From Henricia sp. BOLD:AAB3569 (lineage: Eukaryota > Echinodermata > Asteroidea > Spinulosida > Echinasteridae), in the NCBI GenBank assembly GCA_037783545.1, contig JBBELK010001202.1, positions 62,001 to 126,000 on the forward strand: a DNA stretch of 64,000 nucleotides, in the 5' to 3' direction. Under the pieces are notes generated by a model. The model saw nothing but the letters and a program-made list of their open reading frames with translations. It was not told where the DNA came from and made no database searches. Of this stretch, positions 45,356 through 57,368 are shown piece after piece. How positions within the stretch are numbered: the first letter of the stretch is position 1; every line of letters begins with the position of its first letter. The position numbers were made by a program, and so were the translations under genes.

Positions 45356-46209
45356 CAGGGGTCGATTTCACTAAACTCTTCGTAAGTTAAGGTCCATAAT
45401 AAGTTTACGATGAATCGTACGGCTGCGATGGATCGTGGCTACGATGGGTGCTGCTGTGAATTTCACCAAACCTATCGTAAGCGCGATGCGTTCGATTATC
45501 GATTAGGGCTATTTGCATATTTACTCTAAGGCTGTTTGCTGTTCTAAATTAAGTTTTTAATAAAACGGTCGTCGGCTACACGACTCTGCGTAGTGCAAGC
45601 GCGTGCGTTAAATGTGGCGCGCAGCTTACTAGACGCGTACTATTTCGTGCAGTCACAGAGCGCGTGAGCGCTATTTGTTTTGCGCGTTTTAAAGTCGCGC
45701 GTAGGACGCGTGTAGAACACAGTGACATCATTCAATTTTTTATTCCACGCGTACGTACACGACTTTGTGGCCGACGTAGACAATGTATGGATGGCCAACT
45801 GCATATGTTTCGTGTTTTTGCATGCATGCATTGAAAACATCAGACACTGAACAGTTTGAAGCGACACTTTGTCCCCAGCTAAAATCGTAGGTACCGTAAT
45901 ATACATTTTCTCTTGTTTATATCGCGTAGCATATGATCTAACAAGAGTGGCAATCGGTTTTTGGGGGAGCCAGAGTTCGTCTCATCTTCCAAAAACGGTA
46001 AAAACAACGACCATCGTTGGTCAAAATGTACGCTATGATGACCCATTGCCTCATCGTAGCTTACGGTGCGTTGCCATGGCAGATATGCATCGTTAAACCC
46101 ATCGCAAGTTTCTTGAAATTGTCCTTAGGACGAAACACGAGTTACGGAGCAGTAACCCATCGCATCTCGAGTTACGAAGAATCGTAAACGTTAGCGAAAT
46201 CAAACCCTG
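45356..46209. mobile_element. 854-bp element with CAGGG..GATTTC inverted ends
   Basis: CAGGGGTCGATTTCACTAAA on the left and the inverse of CAGGGTTTGATTTCGCTAA on the right bound a segment full of ATCGTA-type motifs in both orientations. No transposase and no clear target duplication. Confidence 0.7.
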
Positions 46210-46211
46210 AT

Positions 46212-46937
46212 GCTGTTTCCGAGCTCACATATACGCATCTAATATTTTGTGTAAAGTGCTTATAGCTTGTTTTACCTTGCGAAAACGTGCTCTGTGATTT
46301 TTAAGTGTGTTGCACAACATAGTGGAACTACAGCCTTAAATCCCATCCGATGAACGGAGCAAATTTAGTTAAGCCCGGTTTCCATATAGACGTAACAAAC
46401 GCAGAGATAGTCCGGTCAATTTACGGGTAAATTGTGCCTGAACTAGAACTAATTGCAATATAATGCATTCCAACACTGGCTGGTGTATAACAAATCACTC
46501 ATTAACATACTGAAAATCTAATATATAATTTTCGCGGTAACTTTAATTATTACATTTAGGGCGTTATTTCGTCCGTTATCAGTCTCTGGTAATCGTACCA
46601 AATCGTACCAATTCGTGGGAAATTCGTGTCAAAAATCGCACAGTGGGAGGCCCGCTTAACGCAGACAGTCGGCAAAGTTGACTGAGCCAAGTTTAACTTT
46701 TCCGATTGTTTCCGTCAGTGTTTGCCTTGCAGTTGTTTGCGTCTCGTCTGCGTGCGCGCGTTACGATAATATGGAAACTATAGGCCTTACGCACTTTGCG
46801 CAATAGCGCAAGTACCATTTGGATCGAGCCCACACGGTAGATGCCCTCCACCACTCCGCCTCTCCCTACCCCCACGTTTGCGAGACAATAACATATAAAT
46901 CATGTTGCCACGTGGCAATATTGAGTGGGTTGTAGTC
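46212..46937 (+). repeat. Direct duplication, copy 1
   Basis: Matches 47275-48037 from GCTGTTTCCGAGCTCAC to GGGTTGTAGTC, with small indels (copy 2 has ~40 bp more near 47594). It includes AATCGCACAGTGGGAGGC and GCGCAATAGCGCAAGTA. Between the copies lie ~340 bp with no match. Confidence 0.9.
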
Positions 46938-47274
46938 TACTCGGTAGTTTCGATATACGCCCAATGGTTCAAACGGGCACAATGGTCCTGTTGTAAACAT
47001 GCCATTTGGCCTGCAGTAATGTGCCGAAGTATTAATTTCTGACAACTGTTAAGGAGTCAAACTACTTAAACATCTGTGTATGACCATTTCAGTTTCAGAT
47101 AAAGTGAAAACATTTTTGAGGCGCGAGATAGATCGTATTTTGACAAGACACTGGAATACAAGCCATCGGTCCATATGTTACGGCATTTTCTTTCTGTCTG
47201 CAATAAATATAATTAAACAAAGTTGGACTGATGAAACTGTATAGTGTTGTCTGTCACAGCTAAGAACATCAGAG

Positions 47275-48037
47275 GCTGTTTCCGAGCTCACTTTATAAGC
47301 ATCTAATATTTTGTGTAAAGTGCTTATAGCTTTTTTACCTTGCGAAAACGTGCTCTGTGATTTTTAAGTGTGTTGCACAACATAGTGGAACTACAGCATT
47401 AAATCCCATCCGATGAACGGAGCAAATTTAGTTAAGCCTGGTTTCCATATAGACGTAACAAACGCAGAGATAGTCCGGTCAATTTACGGGTAAATTGTGC
47501 CTGAACTAGAACTATAATTGCAATGTAATGTATTACAAAACCGGCTGGTGTATAACAAATCACTCATTAACATACTGAAAATCTAATATTTTCGAATGAG
47601 TAGAAATGTGATTTATTTTTTCACGCCAATTCGCGGTAACTTTAATTATTACATTGAGGGCGTTATTTCGTCCGTTTTCAGTCTCTGGTAATCGTACCAA
47701 ATCGTACAAATTCGTGGGAAATTCGTGTCAAAAATCGCACAGTGGGAGGCCCGCTTAACGCAGACAGTCGCGAAAAGTTGACTGAACCAAGTTTAACTTT
47801 GCCGATTGTTTCCGTCAGTGTTTGCCTTGCAGTTGTTTGCGTCTCGTCTGCGTGCGCGCGTTACGATAATATGGAAACTATAGGCCTTACGCACTTTGCG
47901 CAATAGCGCAAGTACCATTTGGATCGAGCCCACACGGTAGATGCCCTCCACCACTCCGCCTCTTCCTACCCCCACGTTTGCGAGACAGTAACATATAAAT
48001 CATGTTGCCACGTGGCAATATGGAGTGGGTTGTAGTC
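47275..48037 (+). repeat. Direct duplication, copy 2
   Basis: See 46212-46937. Parts of the block recur inverted at 48830-49010 (CTCCGTTCTTCGGATGGGAT), so the region was rearranged more than once. Confidence 0.9.
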
Positions 48038-48123
48038 ATGTTACCTCCTATCTGGAATGTAACAGAAGACACGAGTTGTCAAACCTTGCTAACCATGTCG
48101 CGCCAATGTATGAAGCGTCAATA

Positions 48124-48500
48124 AAGTGACAACCCAAATTTCTCATTTTATGCTCGTAGATTTTCAGGTTTTTTGGTTTCGCAAAGAGTATTTTATAGCA
48201 GAAATTTTAATTTTACTTTAATGACTTTCGCGGCGCGTCAAAAATTGACAACTAAAAATTCCTAATTCCCAGCACTAGAAAAAATAACGTGATGCTCCAA
48301 AAGTGGACAACCCAATTTTCTCGTTTTCTGCTAGTAGATTTTCATGTTTTTTCTGTTTCGCAAAGAGTATTTTCAAAAACCCCAATTTTCTGCTAGCATG
48401 CAGAAATTTGGAATTTATATACTTTGACGACACGCGGCGCGCCAAAAGTGGACAACTAAAAACTTATCTCGCGGCGCCCCAAAGAGTAAACAACGCCCCT
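48124..48500 (+). repeat. ~172-bp tandem repeat, two and a fraction units
   Basis: GTGACAACCCAAATTTCTC at 48128 and GTGGACAACCCAATTTTCTC at 48302 start units that both contain TTTCGCAAAGAGTATTTT and GGCGCG. A third begins near 48449. Confidence 0.85.
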
Positions 48501-48678
48501 ATATTCAAAATAGAATGGTCTTTTGTGAACCCGCCCTACATTCCGCGCCACCAGGTTGGCTGCGCGATCGCGAGAGTGTCCGAAGTGAGCCACACATCAA
48601 AGGACCACCCAATGGAGTGAGTGTCATGTCGGACCGATCGTTTTCGCAAGCACGACTAGAAGCATGTTTGATGTATAA

Positions 48679-48829
48679 AGCGGGCCTCCCACTGTGCGAT
48701 TTTTGCCACGAATTTCCTACGATTAGCTACGATTTGGTACGATTGTGTACAGAGTCTATACACAATCGTAACAAATCGTACCTAATCGCACCTAATTCGT
48801 GGCAAAAATCGCACAGTGGGAGGCCCGCT
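48679..48829. mobile_element. 151-bp hairpin MITE with TAA duplication
   Basis: AGCGGGCCTCCCACTGTGCG with ATTTTTGCCACGAATT is inverted to give ~70-bp arms. TAA at 48676-48678 and 48830-48832 fits the 3-bp duplications of PIF/Harbinger elements. Single right ends of the same family occur near 46590-46660 and 47690-47757. Confidence 0.88.
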
Positions 48830-49270
48830 TAACATTGACTCAACCAATGGCCATCTGTATGATTGAGGGGGTGGGGGTTCGGGGGGCTGGTAGTGCTTGC
48901 GCTATTGCGCAAAATGCGTAACTAAACTTGCTCCGTTCTTCGGATGGGATTTAAAGCTGTAGGTCCAGTATGTTGTGCAGCGCACTTAACAATCACAGAG
49001 CACTTATTCGAAAGAGAAAGGAACTCAACTCGCTGTTGCCTGTTGCTGTGTAAATATGAGCGCATACAAAATGTTACACACAGATGTTGGATAAGTATCT
49101 TAGATAAGTAGGCCTTCATGTACTTAAAAACGGCCTATTATGTTGTTCTTAAAGCCCAATACATTGCAGTTACCCAAAACAAAACCCGACCATTTTGAAT
49201 GGGGTGGGGGCGTGCTGGTACATGGTGAGCGTGTGAGCGCCCTTACATTTTAGTCACAGTGATTTGTTTT

Positions 49271-50557
49271 AACTGTGAACATTTTAAAAAAGGGATAGCG
49301 GCCAAATTCCTTGGGGTAATCTTTGACAGCAAATTAACGTGGAATCAACATATTGATAATATTCTCACAAAGTGTAAAAAGAAACTTAACATCCTCCGCT
49401 GTATAAGCGGACAAACCTGGGGTGCTGACTGCAAAACGCTTTTCCAGATTTACTCGGCCCTTATAAGACCAACTCTCGAATACGGATGCCTTTGATTCCG
49501 CATCGGATACAATTTAAAAAAAACTTGATAGCATCCAGTATAAGGCTCTCAGAATTTGTACGGGTGCAATTCAGGGTTCGCCTCTATTTAAGCTTCGACT
49601 TAAATGTGGTGATCCACCTCTAACTCTGCGCCGTAAACTCCTCACCAATTTATACGGCCTCAAAATCAAAATGCACGAAAACCACCCCAACCAGTACCTT
49701 GAATCTGACAACTGGTGAAAACACTATTTCGCCGAGAAATGGCTCCATACCCTACATAAAACCCCATTCGAAGCTAGACTTGCTCAGCACCCCATAACAG
49801 TATTTCCCATGAACAACAACTTTCCTTACTGGCATTATAATAAACCCTACATATCCAAGGATATCTTTTCCCGAGTTGCCCATTGAAATGATTTCAATGA
49901 TAAGGCTAGTATTAGTCTTGAAATCATAAATACAACCTGGTTTAACTTCCTCCATATTTACACGGATGGTTACTTAAACCCTAACCTCAATACTGTTGGA
50001 TGTGGTATATATATACCCGAGTTTAAATATTCTAAAAGTTTTAGGCTCACTAATGGTATCTCCATTTTTTCAGCTGAACTCGTTGCTATTATTTTAGCAC
50101 TTGAGTGGGTTGAAGATGTCAAACCTCTGAACACATGTATCTTTAGCGATTGTCTTAGTGCAATACAAGCCATCTCCAACCCTCTCCCCCAAAACAAAAT
50201 TGTTTGTGACATCCGCTATACTCTCGTCAATATTCAACATCAAGGTATCACTGTTTCCTTTGAAGGGTCTCCAGCCATTCAGGTATTCCAGGTAACGAAA
50301 ATGTAGATATCATTGCAAAACGAGCCACCTTAAAGAATGATGTAGATATCCAAATGGCTAGTGCATTTTACTGATGGTGGAATTAAACATTATCTAAAAA
50401 ACCAACTTAAAGATGAATGGGCTAAATCTACTCCCAAACTCGACCCACAAAAACACTTTTTATGTAAACCATCCTTCACTTTTGCTACCTGGGGGGAAAA
50501 ACGCCCTCAGGAAGTTAAATTACACAGACTACGAATTTGAGTCTGCATGTAAGGGAC
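49271..50557 (+). pseudogene. RNase H-bearing LINE, 5' fragment (I-like)
   Basis: Starts in the C-terminal part of a reverse transcriptase (KFLGVIFDSKLTWNQHIDNI, then SALIRPTLEYGCL). After frame damage it gives an RNase H domain: IYTDGYLNPN near 49950, SAELVAIILALEW near 50070 and CIFSDCLSAIQAI near 50140 contain the expected D, E and D. Several stops and frameshifts make it inactive. The order RT then RNase H is typical of I-like LINEs. It is cut at 50558 by a TTAA element and resumes at 55091. Confidence 0.85.
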
Positions 50558-51279
50558 TTAAAGGAACACGTTGCCTTCGGGTTGCGCTTTATTGGGCGTT
50601 TTTGGGCTATTACAAGCGTTTGAAGTATAATGAACACGATCTGAAAGATGTTTAAAAAGTAGAATATAATGATCCACACAAACGTGCCTTAGAAATGCTT
50701 CAATTTTGCGTAATTTCTCGAAGCAGCACGCTTCGCCATTTATGGGAGTCAAAATCTTGACTCCCATAAATGGCGGAGAAATTATATTAGTCTTATTTCC
50801 AGCCTGGAGAAAGAAATTATTTTTCCTTCCTCCGTTGCGTGTGATGTGCCTGTTTTTTTAAATTCGTGTCTACAATAACCATTGGGTATAAATCATCCAA
50901 GTCCTTTCTATCGGTTTGTCCCATGACAATATTCTTACCCTGATTGGCGAGGTTTTCGTTTTTTCTTTTTTGACGCGTCTGCTGTGTTAAATAATAATAA
51001 TAATAATAATAATTACTTATAAAGCGCCTTACATCTTTAAAAAGACCTCAAAGCGCTATACATAAAACCCATTGCAAACCTATCGACAAATTAGAAAGAA
51101 TAAAAGGTAGGCCTAGTCTAAACAATAAATAATATTACATTAAAATTCTAGTAATGAAAGGGATACGTTAACAAAAAAAACATGTCTAAAGATCACACAA
51201 GAGCTTACAAATAATGTTGAGTGGATTGGACTAAACATTTGGCCAATGCAGATTATTAGTGAATTTACAGGTACCAATA

Positions 51280-53496
51280 TCAATTAAAAGCAACTTTAAA
51301 AAGATGCGTCTTAAGAGTCTTCTTAAAACGCTCTACCGAATTTGATTCTTGAATATTAGTCGGCAGACTATTCCACAGTCTTGGAGCCAAGTATGAGAAG
51401 GCACGATTACAATAGTAAGCAGTACGTCCTCTTACTGGTTGGCGAAGGGTGAATTGTGATGAAGACCGGAGATTGCGACTGGGTTGATATCGTGTGATAA
51501 TATCATTCAAATAAACTGGTGCAAGCTCATTCAAAATTTTGTAAGTAAGTAACAAAATCTTGAAATCAATTCTCTGGGCAACAGGCAACCAGTGTAAACT
51601 GTAGAGCACTGGTTGTATGTGTTCGCGATACTTAGACCGTGTCAAAAGTCTGGCAGCAGAGTTTTTAATTCTTTGCAACTTAGCAACATCACATGCAGGG
51701 AGGCCACATAGCAAACTATTGCAGTAGTCCAAGCGTGAGGACACGAATGCATGTAAAAGTCGCTCCGTTGCATCTTTACCGAGGTATCTGCGAATCTTGT
51801 GTAATGCGAAAGAGGCAGATTTTGTGATGGCACGGATGTGATCTTTCATCTGTAAAGTACTATCTATCATTACACCAAGGTCTCTAGCAGAGGTAGATAC
51901 GCTAACAGTGGCTCCCCCAACCCTGATGGACGGCAGAGAAGGTGTTCTTATACAACGAGAGCAGAGATGGACAATCTCCGTCTTTGAGTCATTGAACACC
52001 ATTTTGTTGCAAACAGCCCATTTTTTAATGTCAGTAACGCATCTTTCCAAGGTGGCAATGGCTTCCGAGCGCTCCGATGGATCAAATAATAAATATAGTT
52101 GCGTATCGTCTGCGTAGATCATATGATTGATTCCATGGCTGTTGATAATATCGCTGATTGGAGCTGAATACAGCGTGAAAAGGGTAGGTCCAAGCACGGA
52201 CCCCTGTGGGACACCTTGTTCAAGAGGAAATTCTGCCGACGAAACACCACCAATGTCCACGTACTGACGACGGCCTTGTAAGTATGATGCAAGCCAGTCG
52301 AGTGCAGTGCCTGAAATCCCATAACGACTATGTAGACGTCTGAGCAAGATTTGGTGGTTTATAGTTTCAAATGCTGCCGAGAAATCAAGCAGCATTAAAA
52401 TGGCTTCTTGATGGCGGTCAACAGCTCGGAGGAGGTCATTGTATACTCGAACAAGCGCTGTCTCAGTCGAATGAAATCTACGATATGCCGACTGTCTTTC
52501 GGTATACAATCCATTTTGCCGCAAGTAATCATTCAACTGAGACAGTGCAACCCTTTCAATCGTTTTAAATACAAATTTCAAATTCGAAATTGGCCTGTAA
52601 TTAGCTAGTTGTCTGGCATCCAGTGATGATTTCTTAATCAACGGAACAACCCTCGCGGTTTTTAGTGCAGCTGGCATTTGCCCACTAGTCAATGATTTAT
52701 TGACAATGTCCGTTATGCAAGGCAATACCGAATCCAAACACTGTTTCAGAAGTGTACCAGGGAGTGGGTCAAGTGGACAAGACTTAATTGCTGATTCTTT
52801 AATGATTTTGTCAACTGTAATTTCAGAGACTGACTGGAATGAGCCGAAAGTACTCCCACAAGACTCGGAGACCTCGACAAATGTTGCAGCCTGAGCAGTG
52901 TGAAGATTACTGCAGAGATGAGTCTTAATCTTGTCATGAAAGAAACGAGCAAAGTCGTTTGCCAGTGTCTGAGCACAATCGTGTAGAGGCAGGACACGGC
53001 CCGTACTCGTACCACCTTTGAATAAGTTGTCAACAAACTGAAAAAGTTGACGAGTATCGCAGCCAGCCAGTTTAGTCCGATAGTATGAAGACTTTGCCTG
53101 CTCCAACATCCGTCTGTACTCCTTACATTGGTCGTTGTACAGCTGCTTATCAACTTCGAGGCCCGATGTAATCCAGGCGCGTTCTCGCTGGCGACGTTTT
53201 ACCTTAATTGCTCGAAGTGCACAAGAATACCACGGTGCATTTGGCCGTAGAGTCACCATCCTGGATTTAATTTGTACATGTAAATCCAGCAGTTCGCTTA
53301 ACACACGTTCATACTGCGCAACAACCTGAGGAAGATCTCCTAATGAAACAATGCCTTGGGTTGAAGTATCAATGTCACCTTTAAGTTTGACTAAATCGAC
53401 ATTTCGCATTTCCCGAAACGTTATCAACTTTTTTACAGAGTGAGGGCGGGCTATGTCAAGTTGACATTTAACAACATAATGATGTTCCATGGGCAA
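51280..53496 (-). pseudogene. LINE reverse transcriptase, 738 codons, open
   Basis: One uninterrupted frame covers the linker, reverse transcriptase and C-terminal domain: ANYRPISNLKF (residues ~298), LLDFSAAFETINH (~369), GVPQGSVLGP (428-437), YADDTQLY (461-468, catalytic DD) and a CR1/L2-type C-terminus (LLHAFVSSRLDYCNSLLCGL, LHWLPVAQRIDFK). The enzyme would copy LINE RNA onto nicked chromosomal DNA. The first codon of the open frame is TTG, not ATG, because the natural start lies in the endonuclease frame. The two frames overlap by 29 nt, so one base change near 53,470-53,496 separates them. Otherwise the domain looks intact. Confidence 0.93.
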
Positions 53497-54165
53497 TCTC
53501 GATGTTAGTAACTACATCATCTGATGTCCTAGTAATTACAAGATCAAGCGTATGGCCACGTCGATGTGTTGAGCCAATTACATGTTGCTGGAGACTTGAA
53601 GAATCTAGCATTTCTCGGAAGACAGAAGCATCGCGGTCGTCGATGACATCAACATGAAAGGTGAAATCCCCAGCCATCATTATACGGCCGGGATGTACGG
53701 TTATCATCTCCAGCAATGTAGAAAAGTTCCTGAAGAACATGGAGCTGGTCAGCTTGTTAGCCTGTGAAGGTGGCGGTCGATAGATAATAAAAAGTCTGAC
53801 AGACGAACCACCAACCGACACCTCAAACTCCATGTGTTCAAATGATTGGAACGCTTGCGTGTGATTCTGCTTGACAACAACACCCTTGTGAGCAAAAAGG
53901 CAGATACCACCTCCCCTACCCTGGGCACGAGGTTGGCTGTAAGTGTTAAAATGAGGCAATGTTTTTCTAACGTCAGCAAGTAAATGGCCGTCACGCTCAT
54001 CGCCAGACAGCCAAGATTCTGTGATGGCAAAAAGGTATATTTTCTCACCAATGATAAAGTCGGTAATAGAAGTAGTCTTCCGAGTCAATGAGTTCGCATT
54101 CCAAATTGCAATCTTTGACGTGGTAACATTTAGCAGACGGCCCCTGGCCCTGCACAGGAACTCTT
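53468..54165 (-). pseudogene. LINE apurinic-type endonuclease, frameshifted from RT
   Basis: The frame starts upstream of its first TTG, with IAIWNANSL typical of the first endonuclease strand. It continues with AITESWL (Glu of the active site), GRGGGICLFAHKGV, LFIIYRPP, MMAGDFTFHVD and GHTLDLVITR. The usual Asn of GDFN is Thr here, and the final Ser-Asp-His region is where the frame breaks, so nicking activity is doubtful. In the family this domain cuts the target before reverse transcription. No ATG is present, so translation presumably began further upstream in an intact relative. Confidence 0.9.
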
Positions 54166-54533
54166 ATTAAATTTTCATCACATACGGGTTTACCCGCTGG
54201 ATTTATTGTGCGTAGTACACGTTGGGATGTAATCAATGTCGGAATTGAGAAACTCTTACGTGATTTTCCTCCACGAAATCCCCTTTTCGTTGAACGGGCA
54301 ATTTGGAGCACCTTGAGTTCATGCCACTTCTCTGGGTCAATCAATGGTCGGTGTCCGCATGTACGTGCAAGTGTGTTCTTCATAGCCAGTAGTGTGCTTA
54401 TAGAATACGAAATACGAGTCATCGTGAGACTGGGTACCAAACAGTGCACGAATATTCCACAGCTACGACGTAAAATTCCAGTCAAAAATATCTCGAAACT
54501 GCCGCGTATAAACAACACAAAACTCAGATCCAA
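54045..54533 (-). other. Upstream frame of the LINE (possible ORF1 remnant)
   Basis: A 162-codon open frame, starting at TTG, overlaps the endonuclease frame by ~120 nt. It has a basic, Cys-containing C-terminal part (KCYHVKDCNLECEL) but no motif I recognise. It could be a reduced ORF1 or an out-of-frame 5' part of ORF2. Confidence 0.35.
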
Positions 54534-55090
54534 TGCATCCAGAAGTACTTACGAAGTAACGTTACACAGTTAAAAATCCAAACGCAAGCACATAATCACG
54601 CAAAACATGAATTATATTTTGCAAACATCACAAAAGCAAAACAGTGCAGCCATCCAAGAGCGCCACCAATATTTACACTGTGTCCCAACTTGCAAGTGTT
54701 CTCTTGACGATCCATTTTTTTGACAGCCAGTCGGGGTGTGTGTGTGTGTGTGTTTACATTTCACACATGTCTCGGGAGGCGGAGAATGGTATGGTACCTT
54801 GCGTTCATCTGATAGGTTTACCTGACCACTGGCTACGGCGCCAGCCTAACTCCTGTTCGTCGCTGCATTTTACCCACTACCCGGACGATCGTATTGACGG
54901 CTTGAAATACGTATACATTTCGCGGGACATGTAGTGGGGGTCAGAGGTCAGTGTTTTTTTTTTTTTTAATTACCATTCACTAATTATAACACATTAAATG
55001 TGTTTTATTGCAAGAACAACTCTTAATAAGTATAAGGAACACCCTCAAACGTGAGATTTCGTGAAATCTGAAGGCAACGTGTTCCTTTAA

Positions 55091-55320
55091 AGACTTTCTC
55101 CATAACACGGGAAAACACCCCGATGGTTGTTGTGAAATATGCAGTACTACTGAAGACATTGGCCATTTTCTGCTTTCGTGCCGAAAATATAATAAACATC
55201 TTCTCAATACTAGTTTGTCAAACACACCAACGACACTAGCATCGCTTTTTGAAAAAAAGGAACACTGCCATCAAATCCTTAAATTCTTAGAAAATTTTAA
55301 TGTTCTCATTTAATTTTTAT
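55091..55320 (+). pseudogene. RNase H-bearing LINE, 3' fragment with zinc knuckle
   Basis: Continues the frame cut at 50557: KDFLHNTGKHPDGCCEICST then TEDIGHFLLSCRKYN, a CxxC...H....C knuckle as found at the C-terminus of several LINE clades. The stop codon follows ENFNVLI near 55312. The next ~350 bp may be its 3' UTR. Confidence 0.85.
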
Positions 55321-56856
55321 TTTTCTTTGCCTCCATGATTTGGTTTTGTAATGTGCTCATGGGAAGGGGACCACGGAAGGACAGCTGCGCTAGCGATTGG
55401 ACGGGCACAGTGCCACCCTTTCGTCACCCGAAGGTATGCGGACCTGAGAAAAGTACCGGGTGGGGGCCTAGTGCCCTCACCTGGGAAACGGCCGGCCTTG
55501 CGGGACCCTATGTGGCTCTATCGTCTGAAAGATTGCTGGCGCTCCTCTCTCCCTTTCACCCATGCTTTACCCCCACCCATTTCCTTGTTTTTTTCTACAT
55601 ACCCTGCTCACTTTTCCACGTTCAAGGTTTCGATCATTTATTTTAGATATGTGCAAGCACCTTTCTACAAAATAGAATAGTCAAGTATATGCTACGTACA
55701 CCGTAAACGAGTTGCTCAGCGAGATAGTCAGTAAAATGCTCATGGCACAAAGGGCACATGTTTGCCAAAAGTGCCAAAAAAACCTACTACAACAACACTA
55801 CAACACTAAATAAGTGATTATAACCCGCCGAGGTGAATTAATTCGATCAATTGTTTGAGGATGGACAGGCGAGTTTCCGTGCCCGCAGCTATCCCAAATG
55901 TTCACCAATGAAATTCGTGTCACGATTCCATTATTTAGTGTCTTTACATGATATAGATAGAAAAGAAATACAATTTTTGACGTAGGAACAGAGTCAGAAA
56001 CGTAAAGTTTTGATCGAGAACTTGCGATTCTTACAACATCCTTACGGCATATATTCTTTATGAATTTTCGTTTTGAGCTGCAGCACGTGCAGCGACCTTT
56101 TGTTATCATTGCTCTGTGTCAAAGTTGAAACTTCCCAGCGTTTCGGGGTTAACGGTGTAATTTAAATAAAGAATATAAAAAATAAAAAGTACTTATGCTA
56201 TTTGGTCGTGGGCGGTTTCACTTAGGTAAACGTTTGGCCAAAAATTGTCATTTTGACGTTTTTGGAATTTGTGCTGAAACAATGTTTGCCCGCTGGAGAG
56301 CAAACACATTTGTGAAAGGACACATGGAGGTCGCGCGGGTCATGTCTGGGCGCGCGCCCCCGTTGGCCCCAAACATGTGTAAAAGCGAATGCGCTTAACT
56401 TGGAATGCGGCGCCTTTGATGTGCAATTTGCATGTCTGGAAACAACGCGCATGCGTGCTTCGTGCGCGGTGCGACTGAATTATAGTGCAGTGCATTTGTA
56501 GACCGTGGGAACTGTTCATTTTCGGTTTAGCTTTCGCTTATAGTTATAACAGACTGCGATCGGGTTGCTTGGGCCTAGCTCTATCCTGCCTGAATATTGC
56601 CGTTGACATATAGCCAGCCATCAGGGGTGAACTGGCAATAAGTAAGAACGTTAAACATTTTGGAACTACGGACAGTCATAGGTAAACGAGGCAGAAAACT
56701 CAGCAACACGGGCAACCCGGTCACCAAACGAGCCAGGCGAGGACGGGTACAATAGACAGGCAACGCGTCGAAAGTACCAGCAGTAAACGCCGAGGATCTG
56801 CCAACACCAGTACCCGACCTTACTAGCTATAATACCACTAATACTAGCCGTAGTAT
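55321..56856. other. Possible LINE 3' UTR, then unassigned stretch
   Basis: 55321-55680 is GC-richer and may belong to the LINE. Beyond that I recognise no gene. Around 56640-56830 a plus-strand frame (QQHGQPGHQTSQARTGTIDR...) continues in the same frame past the 2.4-kb insertion to 59303-59590, which suggests an interrupted coding fossil of unknown family. Confidence 0.4.
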
Positions 56857-56942
56857 ACACTCCTTTAGCAGTGCTTTGCGCGCGCCACTTTAGTTTGCCC
56901 GCTCCAACCACTGCTAAACTTCGCCGCAAATCCTGCGAAGCG

Positions 56943-57053
56943 CGTGGGTGTGACGTCACCCAACACCGAGCCTGGATAACACTTGCCATGATTGGCTTCA
57001 GTCTGTCACCTGACGTTGGTTCTGTCACATGACCTGCATCTGACACAGTAAAG
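56943..57053 (+). promoter_or_regulatory. Candidate promoter of the microprotein gene
   Basis: Upstream of the start codon lie a TGACGTCA (near 56951), a CCAAT-box inverse (GATTGGCTTC near 56990) and TCACATGACC. The start codon sits in AAAGATGGC, a strong initiation context that also resembles a YY1 site. No TATA box is evident. Confidence 0.45.
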
Positions 57054-57155
57054 ATGGCTGCGCCCAGGTACGTCAACACTAACGTTGCTTTGCCCACTGT
57101 CGCGTCGACTTTTTTTGTCATTATTTCGTCCTGGTTGTTAGTGTGGTTTTACACA
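57054..57155 (+). CDS. Single-span membrane microprotein, exon 1
   Basis: ATG at 57054 opens MAAPRYVNTNVALPTVASTF then FVIISSWLLVWFYT, 34 codons ending at a strong phase-0 donor (ACA/GTAAGT). Residues ~17-37, across the splice junction, form one hydrophobic segment able to span a membrane. Without splicing the frame would stop 14 codons later. The start has A at -3 and G at +4. I do not recognise the family: size and layout resemble small integral membrane proteins of mitochondria or ER, but that is only a guess. It lies wholly inside the Mutator-like element, 197 bp from its left end. A much weaker donor (AGG/TACGTC region) exists inside the exon. Confidence 0.65.
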
Positions 57156-57368
57156 GTAAGTATTTGTTTCACGGACATCACTAATCCTTCACCGTGATCA
57201 CTGTACATCCCTATAGAAAGGTGGGGAAATCACATTTTTCAAGCTCTTCTTTTACCGTGTGTAAACTGATTAGGGGAGAGCTGGAGATGAAGAATGGGTA
57301 TTTTTTTCATATACATTGAACACGGATTTGGGTAAATTTATATGTTGGAATCGATAGCTTATTCAATT

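Larger units (their letters stand above)
50989..54695 (-). mobile_element. Nearly complete L2/CR1-like LINE
   Basis: A 3.7-kb non-LTR retrotransposon on minus, with a 5' region, a short upstream frame, endonuclease, reverse transcriptase and a 3' end AGCGCTTTGAG...AAGGCGCTTTATAA followed by an ATT microsatellite (50989-51012). GTGTT is duplicated at 50984-50988 and 54696-54700. The uninterrupted site exists at about 37470 and fixes both ends. L2 or a related CR1-group clade is inferred from the tail and RT. I cannot assign the clade exactly. Confidence 0.9.
50562..55086 (-). mobile_element. TTAA-flanked transposon inserted in the LINE, itself carrying a LINE
   Basis: Inverted AGGAACACGTTGCCTTC ends with TTAA at 50558-50561 and 55087-55090. 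Removing it restores the host LINE frame (GLK-DFLHNTG). Without the inner LINE it would be about 815 bp. It matches 35797-37889 in opposite orientation, minus that copy's hAT insert. Confidence 0.92.

Noticed and set aside
50413-50655. 80-codon frame
   Set aside because: It crosses the junction between the LINE fossil and the TTAA element, so it is chimeric by insertion.
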